IMG/VR virus record: IMGVR_UViG_3300043425_001190
Location: 1 to 64,000 of that record
Length of the DNA: 64,000 nucleotides
Source: a virus
Direction: 5' to 3' (one strand)
Shown here: positions 42,734 through 51,720 of the stretch, piece by piece
How positions within the stretch are numbered: position 1 is the first letter of the stretch
Layout: every line of letters starts with the position of its first letter
Position numbers and translations under genes: made by a program
The notes under the pieces: model-generated
What the model saw: only the letters and a program-made list of their open reading frames with translations
The model's database searches: none
Told to the model about the DNA's origin: nothing

Positions 42734-43204
42734 TTACGCTTTGCTGATCGAAATGCCGCTTATTGAAACGTCCCTGTTCAACGCTCTGACAGTAACTTTG
42801 ATGTCAATCAACCACCGGTTTCCATTAATGTCGGGGAACACGGATATGTTTGGTGCCGATACCCTTTTCTCCCATCTGGTGATGGCGTCTTTGATGGTTG
42901 CCCCTAAAATAGAAGCGTTGGCATCACTTACGACCATTTTGAAAATATACTGGTCTAGGTCGCACCCAAACTCTGGAAGGTGCACCATCTCACCAGGTTT
43001 AGTATATAGGATGTTCATGATAGAACGAATCACCGCACGTTCATCTTTAAGTGTCTCTATATCACCAGTTGGGTTGAACTTGCCCATGTTAATCATGTCA
43101 AGGTCCGACCAGGTAACGTCGACCGACTGCGGGTCTTTGGCCGATGAGGCGGTTGGGTCGGTTACTACATATCTAATGTTTACCGAGCTTAAATCGTATC
43201 TCAT
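42734..43204 (-). CDS. 25: Baseplate wedge protein gp25
   Basis: 156 residues (T4 gp25 is 132). The lysozyme-like wedge signature KPGEMVHLPEFGCDLDQYIF is present, with Pro-Glu-Phe-Gly-Cys conserved. gp25 starts sheath polymerisation. The start is at 43204, overlapping the end of the spike gene by four bases. Confidence 0.85.
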   Translation of the reverse strand: MRYDLSSVNIRYVVTDPTASSAKDPQSVDVTWSDLDMINMGKFNPTGDIETLKDERAVIRSIMNILYTKPGEMVHLPEFGCDLDQYIFKMVVSDANASILGATIKDAITRWEKRVSAPNISVFPDINGNRWLIDIKVTVRALNRDVSISGISISKA

Positions 43205-44064
43205 GATGGTACTTCTGGGGTTGGTGGTGGTGGAACCGGTACAATCGGAGCTCCGGTGGGAACTGGTGGGCCACCAACCCCAGGTCCACCAGAGTTAAGG
43301 TGGGTGTGGGAGTTTACAGATCCGTGTACTGACGTGATGATATCTAGAGCACTTACCGTTGCTGGGGTGATTATAGGCCCTAGCACGGTTAGGCTACCTA
43401 CGACCCAAACGTTGCCAGTAATCACCTGTATGGGTGCGGTAATATGTTTACTGGCGGCGTTCTCGACCACATCACCGACAACAGTAGATTCGCTTGACCC
43501 GCCAACGTACTCATGTAGGTTTCCAGCAGTGGTATCTTTTCTTTTACCGGTAGATTTAAGATGAACACCAGACTTGCTCATTTTGATGTACGATTTGTTC
43601 TTGTGCGTAAACTGTATTCTTTCCTCTCCCGGCGTGCCATCGTACTCTACCGAGCATCCGCCAAACCCAACAACCGAGTTATCTGGATATTTGGCGGCAT
43701 ACTCTGAGTCGGATTCTTTACCAAGCTTAACCAGGTCTTCTGAGATTTCGCGAGCCAGAGAGTGCCAGTCAGGTACATCGTTTTCTATACACGATCTAGA
43801 CCCGTCGTATATTGGGTGGCTAAGACTGCCGTTATCAAAGTATAGTGTGACTATTGTTCCAACTCGCGGAACCGAGAACATACCAGAGTTGGCACCACCA
43901 CCTAGGAAGGTCGGGGTCTTCTGGTAAGCCCATGGCAACCCGTCAGGGTTTAACTCTGTTGACTGATCAGACAACCCTGGAACATAAATGCGGACACGGC
44001 CGGTCTTTAACGGGTCTTTGTTGTCGACAACCTTTCCAGTATAATAACCGTGATGGCGCATCAT
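43201..44064 (-). CDS. 5: Baseplate central spike, gp5-like OB-fold without lysozyme
   Basis: 287 residues. The N-terminus GYYTGKVVDNKDPLKTGRVRIYV is the gp5/gpV OB-fold pattern. Unlike T4 gp5 there is no lysozyme insert; the C-terminal part has short strand repeats, then HTH (SVNSHTHLNSGG) as in metal-binding spike tips, then a Pro-rich tail. It punctures the outer membrane on contraction. Confidence 0.75.
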   Translation of the reverse strand: MMRHHGYYTGKVVDNKDPLKTGRVRIYVPGLSDQSTELNPDGLPWAYQKTPTFLGGGANSGMFSVPRVGTIVTLYFDNGSLSHPIYDGSRSCIENDVPDWHSLAREISEDLVKLGKESDSEYAAKYPDNSVVGFGGCSVEYDGTPGEERIQFTHKNKSYIKMSKSGVHLKSTGKRKDTTAGNLHEYVGGSSESTVVGDVVENAASKHITAPIQVITGNVWVVGSLTVLGPIITPATVSALDIITSVHGSVNSHTHLNSGGPGVGGPPVPTGAPIVPVPPPPTPEVPS

Positions 44065-45428
44065 ACAATATAACCTTTTACCGGGGTGCTGATGAAGTGT
44101 GAGTTCTTAACTAGTTTCATCCTAGTGTTAAATCCAGAGTCAGACCAAGACCATGAGATTGTGTGGCACATGTAGTTACCGGCCAGCTGGTTGTTCATGT
44201 CGTATTTTTTAAACGCTGAGTCACAAGTCACGGTGTATACTCTGCCATGTGAAGCGTTGTATACGCCTTCTTCGGTGGTGACGTCAAGGGACCAAAGGTC
44301 TTCATTCATGCTTCTGGTAAGCTTGTTGCGTACTTCGCGGCTTGTACCCTCGGACATGAAGCTGGCCAGGTTTATCTTTATATTAGAGTCTAGAACCTTC
44401 TCTTTGTGTAACAAAGAACTGGCAGTAGAGGTTTTGTTCTTAGCCTGGTTGAACTGGTCTTTTACTTTCACATCAAAATTTTTAAAAGCCTTCACCGATG
44501 GGTCGAATGATACCAACCTGTGGTTTGACATTGTGTCCATCATTGTCTGGTGGCTTGGTAGTGAGATGGTTGCGTCTTTGATGTGAATACCAGCAAGGTG
44601 GCCAATGGTATTTGTAACACCGTCGTTTAACATATTCTTGAACACCAAAGGTCTAACGTAGGTATCGTGGTGGTTGTTGATCAACGAGTACATCGTGTCT
44701 AGACAGTATTTCCCGTCTCTGTTTCTCCACAGATAAGTGCCGAATCCGTTATTTTGTGAGGTAATCAGATCCTGGGCCTCGCGCATGATAGACTCGGCAC
44801 CGTCACTGAACTGGTATGGAAACAAAAATTTGGTATCCTGGTCAACCCATCTACCGATAGGGTTGTTATCGGACACAGCGGATGCCCACTCATCGTAGTT
44901 GTGGAATTTTTGCGATATAAACTTTTTAAGCCACAGCCCAACGTTATCATCCGTTGGTATAAACGCGTTAACTGTTCCCTGTTGCATCATTCTGGCTGTG
45001 TGTATGTCAACAAGCGAAATTGAGATTGGCTGATCGGTTTTTGCTCCAACAACAGACAGCGACGGATACACTATTTGGTCTGTTGCAAAAATGTAGTCGA
45101 AACTAGCGTCCTCGTACTTCATGTTTTTACCAGACTCTGACTGTGAACGGACGAAATCTTCAATTTTCGGTCTCACCGAAATATACCACTCTTCAACACC
45201 GGTAAGAGACGCAAACTCAAACGTTGCGTTATTGTGGTTCTTTATGGTAATAGTTCCAGTAATATAATGGTTATCAATTGACGCTGTGATATCAATTGAC
45301 GAAACCAAAGATGAAGGCATCGGGAAAATAAAAGACTGGCCTGGTATTTTAAATCCAACAGATAAATCCCAGTCGTTTGTGTTAAACCGTTTATCTGAAT
45401 ACTCTGGAATTTTTGATAGCTTATACAC
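44061..45428 (-). CDS. Baseplate hub protein, gp27-like
   Basis: 455 residues from a GTG at 45428 with AAGG upstream and a minimal overlap with the preceding gene; a GTG at 45458 is an alternative. The position directly before the OB-fold spike and after the gp53-like gene, its length, and several hub-type strands (ASIDNHYITGTITIKN) support a gp27 role, the ring on which the spike sits. Sequence recognition alone is weak. Confidence 0.55.
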   Translation of the reverse strand: MYKLSKIPEYSDKRFNTNDWDLSVGFKIPGQSFIFPMPSSLVSSIDITASIDNHYITGTITIKNHNNATFEFASLTGVEEWYISVRPKIEDFVRSQSESGKNMKYEDASFDYIFATDQIVYPSLSVVGAKTDQPISISLVDIHTARMMQQGTVNAFIPTDDNVGLWLKKFISQKFHNYDEWASAVSDNNPIGRWVDQDTKFLFPYQFSDGAESIMREAQDLITSQNNGFGTYLWRNRDGKYCLDTMYSLINNHHDTYVRPLVFKNMLNDGVTNTIGHLAGIHIKDATISLPSHQTMMDTMSNHRLVSFDPSVKAFKNFDVKVKDQFNQAKNKTSTASSLLHKEKVLDSNIKINLASFMSEGTSREVRNKLTRSMNEDLWSLDVTTEEGVYNASHGRVYTVTCDSAFKKYDMNNQLAGNYMCHTISWSWSDSGFNTRMKLVKNSHFISTPVKGYIV

Positions 45429-45813
45429 CTGATGAGGCCTTAGTTGGTAGGTTTTCACGAACTTCTTTAAGAATCAGAAACATCAGGCTTTTTGGTAGTA
45501 CTTTTATAGTATCACCAACCAGTGGAAGTTCGGTAAACGGGTTTATTACCGAGTTGAACTGGGCTAGCAACCACCAAAACTTGGTGTCTCCATAGAGTTT
45601 ATACGAAATAAATGGCCAGTTGTCGTTATTGGTTACTGTATATAGACCAACTTCGGTAGATTCGTTAACCCCAACAAAGTCAATATTACCAATCGGGTTG
45701 TGTAAAAAAACCTCATCTATTAGGTGTACCGGCAGCAGGTTCAACCTTGAGTGAACCGGCACGAAAGTACCAGTACCCATTTCGTCGGCAGAGTATCCTA
45801 GTTCATCGCTCAT
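45421..45813 (-). CDS. Baseplate wedge protein, gp53/LysM-like
   Basis: 130 residues. WPFISYKLYGDTKFWWLLAQFN and the strand GDTIKVLP form the LysM-like core of gp53 and tail protein X families. T4 gp53 is 196 residues, so this is shorter. It connects wedge to hub. It overlaps both neighbours slightly. Confidence 0.65.
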   Translation of the reverse strand: MSDELGYSADEMGTGTFVPVHSRLNLLPVHLIDEVFLHNPIGNIDFVGVNESTEVGLYTVTNNDNWPFISYKLYGDTKFWWLLAQFNSVINPFTELPLVGDTIKVLPKSLMFLILKEVRENLPTKASSGV

Positions 45814-46988
45814 TTGTTGCCCTTGTAGTTTTTAGATAGTTCCTCAAACGTAGCAGTAGAACTCTTTGATTCAGATGCTGAGCCCAGGTTTATGCCGCCT
45901 TTATCGGCGAAAGCCCCTTTACCGATATACTTGTTTACCACGGTAACCCCGTTTATACTACCACCATGCCCGGCAGCGTACAGCTCTTGTGAAACCATTA
46001 CTAACTCTTTGAACGAGACGTTCAGTTTATATGCTTGCGGAGCCTTAAACTGGCTATCACCACCAAACGAACCCATTTGCTGAGCCAACCCATAAAAGCT
46101 GGTCGTGCCATAGTGACCGGTCGGCCAGTTGGCTATCGCTTTTGCTGGTACCTTCCTATCAACAAAATACCCAACGCTGGCTACCGTAAGGTTATTCACG
46201 GCAACAAACGGGCACCAATAAAACCCAGGTATTTTAAGTTCGAAAACGTTTGGTGAATAGCGGTATAAATTTTGGTGGCTGTGTCTAATAGCCATATTCA
46301 GACCATGAATCAGTCTCAAGTTCTGTATAAAGTTTTCATCGGTATCGTTGATCAGGTTTATCTCAACATTGTCGATGGTGTTTGACGACCCAGTCCAGCT
46401 TTGGCCCATTTCTCTGTTGATCGGCATGAGATTCATGAAACTCTTTAACGTGGAAATACCACTGAACATACCAGTAATTGACGACATCATATCAGCGTCT
46501 GACCACTCGGATTGCACACCATATCCAACCTTCTCGGTTATTGGGATACGGTATACATTTGTATATCTACCAGGGTACAGTGATTTAAACGCCTCAATGT
46601 ATGAAGATAACTCCATATTAACATCACCGATACCGTTAACCACCCTGTCTGATGAAAGTTTATGTATCGAGTCAAGTAGGTTTCCGTCGGCGGCTGTCAT
46701 CCCGTTAGCAAACGCCTTACCAATGGCTGAACCAGAGGCAAACGCGGTGTTAAACGTTTGTTCAATTTGGGTCAACACAGTGTTCATTGACCGGTCTAAG
46801 GCAATTTCGGTTAGCTCAATATATGGATGGCGGCTGTGATCGCCAAGGTGTGGCACATCAAACGTGGTAGATGAGGTTTGGACGGTTTGTGTTTTGGCCG
46901 TTTCACTAATCTCGTTGGCGATCTTTACAGCACCAGATGTGGTTTGTGGGACCTTAATCGGCGATACCGGTGTTTTTTCGTCTGCCAT
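45810..46988 (-). CDS. Baseplate tube-cap protein, gp48-like
   Basis: 392 residues (T4 gp48 is 364). The C-terminal half has the tube-fold pattern: INLINDTDENFIQNLRLIH, ELKIPGFYWCPFVAVNNLTV, then AYKLNVSFKEL with VSQEL, as in proteins that start the tail tube at the baseplate. The N-terminal 100 residues are low complexity. It lies after the tape-measure gene. The gp48 versus gp54 identity is uncertain. Confidence 0.6.
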   Translation of the reverse strand: MADEKTPVSPIKVPQTTSGAVKIANEISETAKTQTVQTSSTTFDVPHLGDHSRHPYIELTEIALDRSMNTVLTQIEQTFNTAFASGSAIGKAFANGMTAADGNLLDSIHKLSSDRVVNGIGDVNMELSSYIEAFKSLYPGRYTNVYRIPITEKVGYGVQSEWSDADMMSSITGMFSGISTLKSFMNLMPINREMGQSWTGSSNTIDNVEINLINDTDENFIQNLRLIHGLNMAIRHSHQNLYRYSPNVFELKIPGFYWCPFVAVNNLTVASVGYFVDRKVPAKAIANWPTGHYGTTSFYGLAQQMGSFGGDSQFKAPQAYKLNVSFKELVMVSQELYAAGHGGSINGVTVVNKYIGKGAFADKGGINLGSASESKSSTATFEELSKNYKGNK

Positions 46989-46990
46989 TG

Positions 46991-49015
46991 TTATCTACCT
47001 CTGATTTCGTTTCGGCTATTCTTGGCTACCGGTGGGTTTGTTACAGTGATAACCGGTGCCGAAGCCGCCTGGACCATTGGTTTCGGGTCTGGCTTAGCTA
47101 CCATTGCCTCAGCGGCTGCGGCCGATTTATTTGTTGCTTCTGTCATTTTATCCATTTTTTCAGCAAGTTTATTGAGAGCGGCTTGGCTGGCTACTGTGTC
47201 GGTCTGCACTCGCGGTATAATTTTTAGGCCGGCTATTCTACTTGCCTCGGCAGCAGACAGGCTAGACTGTTTAAGGGCTGTCTCGTTGGTGCCGCCCTTC
47301 AACTTGCTGATATCAGCCGCCGACAACCCCTTTTCGGTTCCATATTTGTCTAACTGCTTAATATACTCGCTGTCTATATCAGAAGCACCGGACCTCTTTG
47401 CCTTGTCATAAGCATATTTTCTTATTTCCTCAGCATCGGCCCCAGTGCTTTTGTTAAAGGCAATGTTTAGTTTTGCAGCTCTTTCTTCGTTAGCTTTGTC
47501 GGTGGCTGCTTGCTGCCTTTCGGCTGCTGAAGGGCCAATATGCAAAAGGTCTTTAATACCTTGTACAATATCACCAAAACCACCACTAAACAGCTCTTTT
47601 AGGTATTTCCACCCGTTTTCAACCGATGCGGCAAACTCTGGAAATAGTGATTTTACACCATCCCATAATAGTTCGAACGCCTTTGTTAACGGGTAGAACG
47701 TTAGCTTAATAAAACCAATCAACATATCCGGTATGCGCTTTAAGAAAGCCGGAACAGCCTCCATCAAAAACCCAGCAGCGAAAAGGAACATTACCGGGAT
47801 TGATACAAACACTTTTTCGATGGTTGACGCAATACCGGTGATGACACCACTGATAATTTCAGGAATCGCTGATACTACCATACCGGCAATATTGGCAAAT
47901 CTCATTAGGCCACCGGCAGCGGCGGTAAGGCTAGACCCTGCCTTACCAAGTACGGCAGCTCCTGGGCCACCCTTCATGCCAAGAGATTCTCTCTTTTTCA
48001 TGTTGTCGAGCATGGCCTCGGCTTGCTCTCTTCGTTTATCTGACAGACCCTCTTTTACTGAGTATGATTCATTACCATCTTCGTCTACGTTTTTCTCTAG
48101 ATCCCGCGAGGCAATGGCCATCCGCAGGGCGTCAGCAGCATTGGCCATAACACCAGCAGCGATTTCGGTTTCTTTATACTCTTCTTTGTCAGTTTTGGAT
48201 TTTTCACCGTTTTGGTCAGCTTTAGCCGAGTCGCCAACAAGACCAACCCTGGACAGAAACCCAGCTACACCAGTTAGGTTAGCGGTGTTTGGTTCCTTTG
48301 ATGAGGCGGTAGCACCACGTAAAGTTTCGGCGTTTGATTTTACCATTTTATCAACTGCATCAACCAGCGTGCCAACTTTTTCAGATAGAACATCAACCGA
48401 CACACTTTGTGTTGGTTGGATAACATTACCTGGCGAGGCCGCTGGTGTGGCAGCTTTAGCTGTATTACTTGGGATTTTGTTGATAGCCATAATCAGTTTA
48501 TCTTTAGCGTCGTCAGCGTTTTCATAGTACGCCGTCATACCATCGGTAACAGCTCCGGCCATGCCGGATTTTGTAACCATGGTTTCTTTTAGAAAGGTGG
48601 ATATAACCACAAGCTCTGAGGCAGAATCTGCCGACCGGTTTTTAATTGCTGTCAACTCATCCGCTTGTGGCTTATCAATGGCCACCATTTGCAGCTGTTT
48701 ATCTGGTGTGGACAGCTTAATATTACCAACTGCCTGCGAAACAGCTCTTTCTATACTTTTAATGCCGTCTGATGAAACTTTTGACTCAACCGAGTTGAGG
48801 TTCTTCATCACCTGGGTGAGCAACTTTTCCGTACCAGAAACCATATTATTAGTTGCTGTAAACATCTCGTTAGCCTTGGCAATCGACTCGGCCGAGGCCT
48901 TGGTGGCCGCGTTGACGTTCGATACAGTAGCCTCCGAAGAGGTAGTAATCTCTTTGGTATACTGGTTGATGGTTTCAACCAGAGTGTCTAGGCTTACTGG
49001 GGTTGGGTCGGGCAT
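46991..49015 (-). CDS. Tail tape-measure protein
   Basis: 674 residues. The ends are helical, Ala/Ser/Lys-rich. The centre (about 390-500) is a block of hydrophobic segments (ISGVITGIASTIEKVF, VMFLFAAGFLMEAVPAFL), the usual membrane-interacting part of tape-measure proteins. It sets tail length and is released into the host membrane during injection. The gene directly follows the frameshifting chaperone pair, the standard order. The start at 49015 has AGGATG upstream. Confidence 0.75.
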   Translation of the reverse strand: MPDPTPVSLDTLVETINQYTKEITTSSEATVSNVNAATKASAESIAKANEMFTATNNMVSGTEKLLTQVMKNLNSVESKVSSDGIKSIERAVSQAVGNIKLSTPDKQLQMVAIDKPQADELTAIKNRSADSASELVVISTFLKETMVTKSGMAGAVTDGMTAYYENADDAKDKLIMAINKIPSNTAKAATPAASPGNVIQPTQSVSVDVLSEKVGTLVDAVDKMVKSNAETLRGATASSKEPNTANLTGVAGFLSRVGLVGDSAKADQNGEKSKTDKEEYKETEIAAGVMANAADALRMAIASRDLEKNVDEDGNESYSVKEGLSDKRREQAEAMLDNMKKRESLGMKGGPGAAVLGKAGSSLTAAAGGLMRFANIAGMVVSAIPEIISGVITGIASTIEKVFVSIPVMFLFAAGFLMEAVPAFLKRIPDMLIGFIKLTFYPLTKAFELLWDGVKSLFPEFAASVENGWKYLKELFSGGFGDIVQGIKDLLHIGPSAAERQQAATDKANEERAAKLNIAFNKSTGADAEEIRKYAYDKAKRSGASDIDSEYIKQLDKYGTEKGLSAADISKLKGGTNETALKQSSLSAAEASRIAGLKIIPRVQTDTVASQAALNKLAEKMDKMTEATNKSAAAAEAMVAKPDPKPMVQAASAPVITVTNPPVAKNSRNEIRGR

Positions 49016-49272
49016 TTTATCATCCTGTTAATCTCTGATGTGTCGTATGACTGCGCTGGCTCGTCATCTCCCTGGCCGGTATTTACCCCATCCTCTTTCG
49101 CCTTCTTTATCTCGTCAATGTGTTTATCCACATAATAGTTGATGTCGTTTAGCGAGGTTCGGTAAAACCCAGCTAACGGTTGGTTGAACTCTTTCATAAA
49201 AAGATAAGATACATCAAGCAGATATGCTATCTCTTGGTATATGGCGTCGAGGTCTCCTAACCTTAACGCCAC
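48994..49272 (-). CDS. Tail-assembly chaperone, second frame (92 aa or frameshift extension)
   Basis: It could start at GTG 49272 (AAGGA upstream) or be reached by -1 frameshifting from 49263-50096. It is helical (YQEIAYLLDVSYLFMKEF), ending in an acidic, polar tail. It lies directly before the tape-measure gene, the usual place for the T part of a G/GT-type chaperone pair; in T4 the analogous genes are 26 and 51. Confidence 0.65.
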   Translation of the reverse strand: MALRLGDLDAIYQEIAYLLDVSYLFMKEFNQPLAGFYRTSLNDINYYVDKHIDEIKKAKEDGVNTGQGDDEPAQSYDTSEINRMIKCPTQPQ

Positions 49273-49284
49273 ACCACAAAAAAA
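49243..49284 (-). promoter_or_regulatory. Programmed -1 frameshift signal
   Basis: On the minus strand the slippery run T-TTT-TTT (49284-49278) is in the correct phase (GAT TTT TTT G). After a 7-nt spacer comes a two-tier hairpin: GGCGT/ACGCC and AGGT/ACCT (49270-49243). Slipping back one base enters the frame of 48994-49272 exactly. Confidence 0.65.
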
Positions 49285-50096
49285 TCCTTATCCAACAAAT
49301 TAGAGATCACCTTGTACTTGTTAGTGCACGATTCACATGTGACGTCGTTTACCTTCACCAGCTTTGAAATCTCCTTTGATATGTTGGCAATATTCATCTC
49401 GGAGATCCGGTTTACCACGATGTTTGGCAACGACAGCATAACCTTAATTTTATCAGCGAGAGGTCTACCATCAAAACTCATACTAACCTCACCGATTTTA
49501 ATTGCCGAAATGGTGGATGCCATAATCAACACGTTTTTGACCTGGTCGATATCCTCCTTACTCATGTCACCGAACGCCTTTTTGTCGGCAAAATAACTGG
49601 CAATGTAAGACTCTAGGTTTTTATTGATTTCTTTTACGTCACCGTATAGAGGGTGGTTTACGTCAACTGAAATCCTACCACACTCAGCATGCATCGGGTA
49701 TTCAACTTCGGCAATGGCCGAGTAGTATGCCTGCATTACCCCGTCAACAATCATGTCGATTTTAAGCTGATTTGGGTTCTTGCAAACGGGACACTCGCTA
49801 GTCATGTTGATCTCTGGACCATAAGCCGTTACTCTGGTGTGGGCCAAAAGGAAACTTACGTCCCAATCCGGTAGCGCATTAATATCAATTGACTGGTCGA
49901 CTAATGTTCTCTTGACCAAATCAACACTTCGTTCAACTTTTTTTGATGAGTCGGCTGATACCGACTTTAAGGTATCAAGTCTGTGTTTAGCTGTAATATC
50001 TCTAGTTTTGATTTCAAGTTTCGATACCGGAAGCTTAACTTCATGTGCAAAGTCGTCTGACTCCATAGCGGCCAAAAGGTCTTTAATATCCGACAT
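49263..50096 (-). CDS. Tail-assembly chaperone / baseplate hub protein, gp26-like
   Basis: 277 residues (T4 gp26 is 208). It contains a zinc-finger-like set: CPVC near residue 102, a His/Cys pair near 135 (HAECG), and CESC near the end. The family (T4 baseplate protein type) assists hub and tape-measure assembly. The C-terminus reads DKDFFVVWR, where the slippery T7 lies. A -1 product would be about 371 residues, fused to the next frame. Confidence 0.65.
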   Translation of the reverse strand: MSDIKDLLAAMESDDFAHEVKLPVSKLEIKTRDITAKHRLDTLKSVSADSSKKVERSVDLVKRTLVDQSIDINALPDWDVSFLLAHTRVTAYGPEINMTSECPVCKNPNQLKIDMIVDGVMQAYYSAIAEVEYPMHAECGRISVDVNHPLYGDVKEINKNLESYIASYFADKKAFGDMSKEDIDQVKNVLIMASTISAIKIGEVSMSFDGRPLADKIKVMLSLPNIVVNRISEMNIANISKEISKLVKVNDVTCESCTNKYKVISNLLDKDFFVVWR

Positions 50097-50124
50097 ACTC
50101 TACTCCTAGGTTGATCCGAAGGAT

Positions 50125-51720
50125 TTACCGCAGAGATAGAATTTCGTCAACCTCTTTTTCTACCTCTTTGAGCTCCGCCAATGAGAAAGGCGCTGTATAC
50201 GCTCCACCAACCCTTTTCTGTTGCGCAGAGGTGAAGTGCCCTATTAGCTCTCCTACGTCGAGACCGGTTTCCTTCCATCCAACAAGGTAGTTGAACAGTT
50301 TGTCTCTAACAGGGTTAGGGAATGTGTGGTTGCCAACACGTTTAAACCTGTGAACCCATCTTATCCATGGTAGGCACATTACTTTATGTCCAGCGTTACG
50401 GTATTTCTGGTGGATATATCCTTCCTCACCACCCCACGATCTAAAATGCTTGCTGAAGCCAGGCCATGATCTTTTGGCCGCCATAAACAGACCCATTCCA
50501 TGCATCGGAATCTCAAACGGGATGTTGTCACGCCTTGTTTTCTCCGTCCATTTTCCAAAGAACAGTTCGTTCCATACAGGATCCATATGGCTAGCCCAGT
50601 CGTTTCCCATATGATCAACCAGTATGCCATGATATAGGTCATCGGTTATTGGTTCTAGCAGAAATTGTTGTAATTTGTCAGCCCCGTCTGGGTTCAGTAA
50701 AACATGGCAATCAATCACCAGAACATAATCGCTTGTCGCCAGGTTAAACAGCTCGCTACGAATTGATGTGGACTTCTTTTCGGTGTGGGTAATATATCTG
50801 ACAACGCCGCCACCTAGGGTTGCCGTCAATTTACCATCTTCACTATCTGGGTTATTATCTAAAATAATAACTTCGTTTATCAACTTTTTGAACGGTCCGT
50901 TCATCAATGATGCCAACGAAAAGAAGACACCCTGATAATCATCATAGCACGCCATACCAACAGTAAGAGTGGCCTGCCGTATTGTCTTTGGCTCTTTAAA
51001 TTTTCTGACTTTATTATACTGGTCAGAGTTATTGGTATTGTTAACCAGGTCGTTTAGGCATACACGGCCAGATTTTATGGACCCGTTGTCCATAGCCGAT
51101 TTGACAGTACTCTTTATTCTTTGCTCCCGGCCTTCGATATCGCCAAACACTGAGGCGCTGTATATGTTGCTACCAACCCGGTAAACAAGAAGACCTTCGG
51201 TCAGCGGTTTAAAACGTTTAACTCTAGAACCACTTTCCATCTTCGTTCTGGTGGTTTGGTCAAAGTCGTACTGGTGGGTGTTGAACGAGTATCCTCCCCT
51301 TTCAACAAGAGTCTTCTTATTATACATCACCCAGTTTGGGGCGGTAGACTCGGTGATACTATGGATGTTGCCAGCGTTTTGCAAGCAATACCCATGCGGA
51401 GATACCACATCATATTCGGCTGTCTTAATAATTGCCTCATAGGACCCCAGTACCCACGGCATCCAAACATCGTCATCATCAAGAACCGTTACATATTCGC
51501 CAGTTGTATACCCGACAGCTATATTATGGGCGTCTGGAAGATTTGGTCTAAAATCTAGGTTATACACTTTAATGTTATCGTACCCATCTAAAACTAGATG
51601 CTGATCAACATTGGTGTTTAGTATTACTAACTCGGAGTTTATTACATTCTGGTCTAGGAAAGATCGTATAGTTTCCGGAAGTGAAACCCTGCCGTACACC
51701 ACACATATGACGGATATCAT
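50125..51720 (-). CDS. Two-domain GT-A glycosyltransferase
   Basis: 531 residues. The first GT2-type domain (1-230) has the start MISVICVVYGRVSLPETI and the metal-binding DDDD at 81-84. The second (about 243-500) starts VGMACYDDYQGVFFSLASL, has a DCH motif in VLVIDCHVLLNPDG and ends with GGEEGYIHQKYRNAG, the acceptor/catalytic region of polypeptide-type GT2 enzymes. It probably transfers sugars to a protein or glycan. It is joined by ATGA to the PPPVTTE-repeat virion gene, in the middle of the baseplate operon. Confidence 0.8.
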   Translation of the reverse strand: MISVICVVYGRVSLPETIRSFLDQNVINSELVILNTNVDQHLVLDGYDNIKVYNLDFRPNLPDAHNIAVGYTTGEYVTVLDDDDVWMPWVLGSYEAIIKTAEYDVVSPHGYCLQNAGNIHSITESTAPNWVMYNKKTLVERGGYSFNTHQYDFDQTTRTKMESGSRVKRFKPLTEGLLVYRVGSNIYSASVFGDIEGREQRIKSTVKSAMDNGSIKSGRVCLNDLVNNTNNSDQYNKVRKFKEPKTIRQATLTVGMACYDDYQGVFFSLASLMNGPFKKLINEVIILDNNPDSEDGKLTATLGGGVVRYITHTEKKSTSIRSELFNLATSDYVLVIDCHVLLNPDGADKLQQFLLEPITDDLYHGILVDHMGNDWASHMDPVWNELFFGKWTEKTRRDNIPFEIPMHGMGLFMAAKRSWPGFSKHFRSWGGEEGYIHQKYRNAGHKVMCLPWIRWVHRFKRVGNHTFPNPVRDKLFNYLVGWKETGLDVGELIGHFTSAQQKRVGGAYTAPFSLAELKEVEKEVDEILSLR

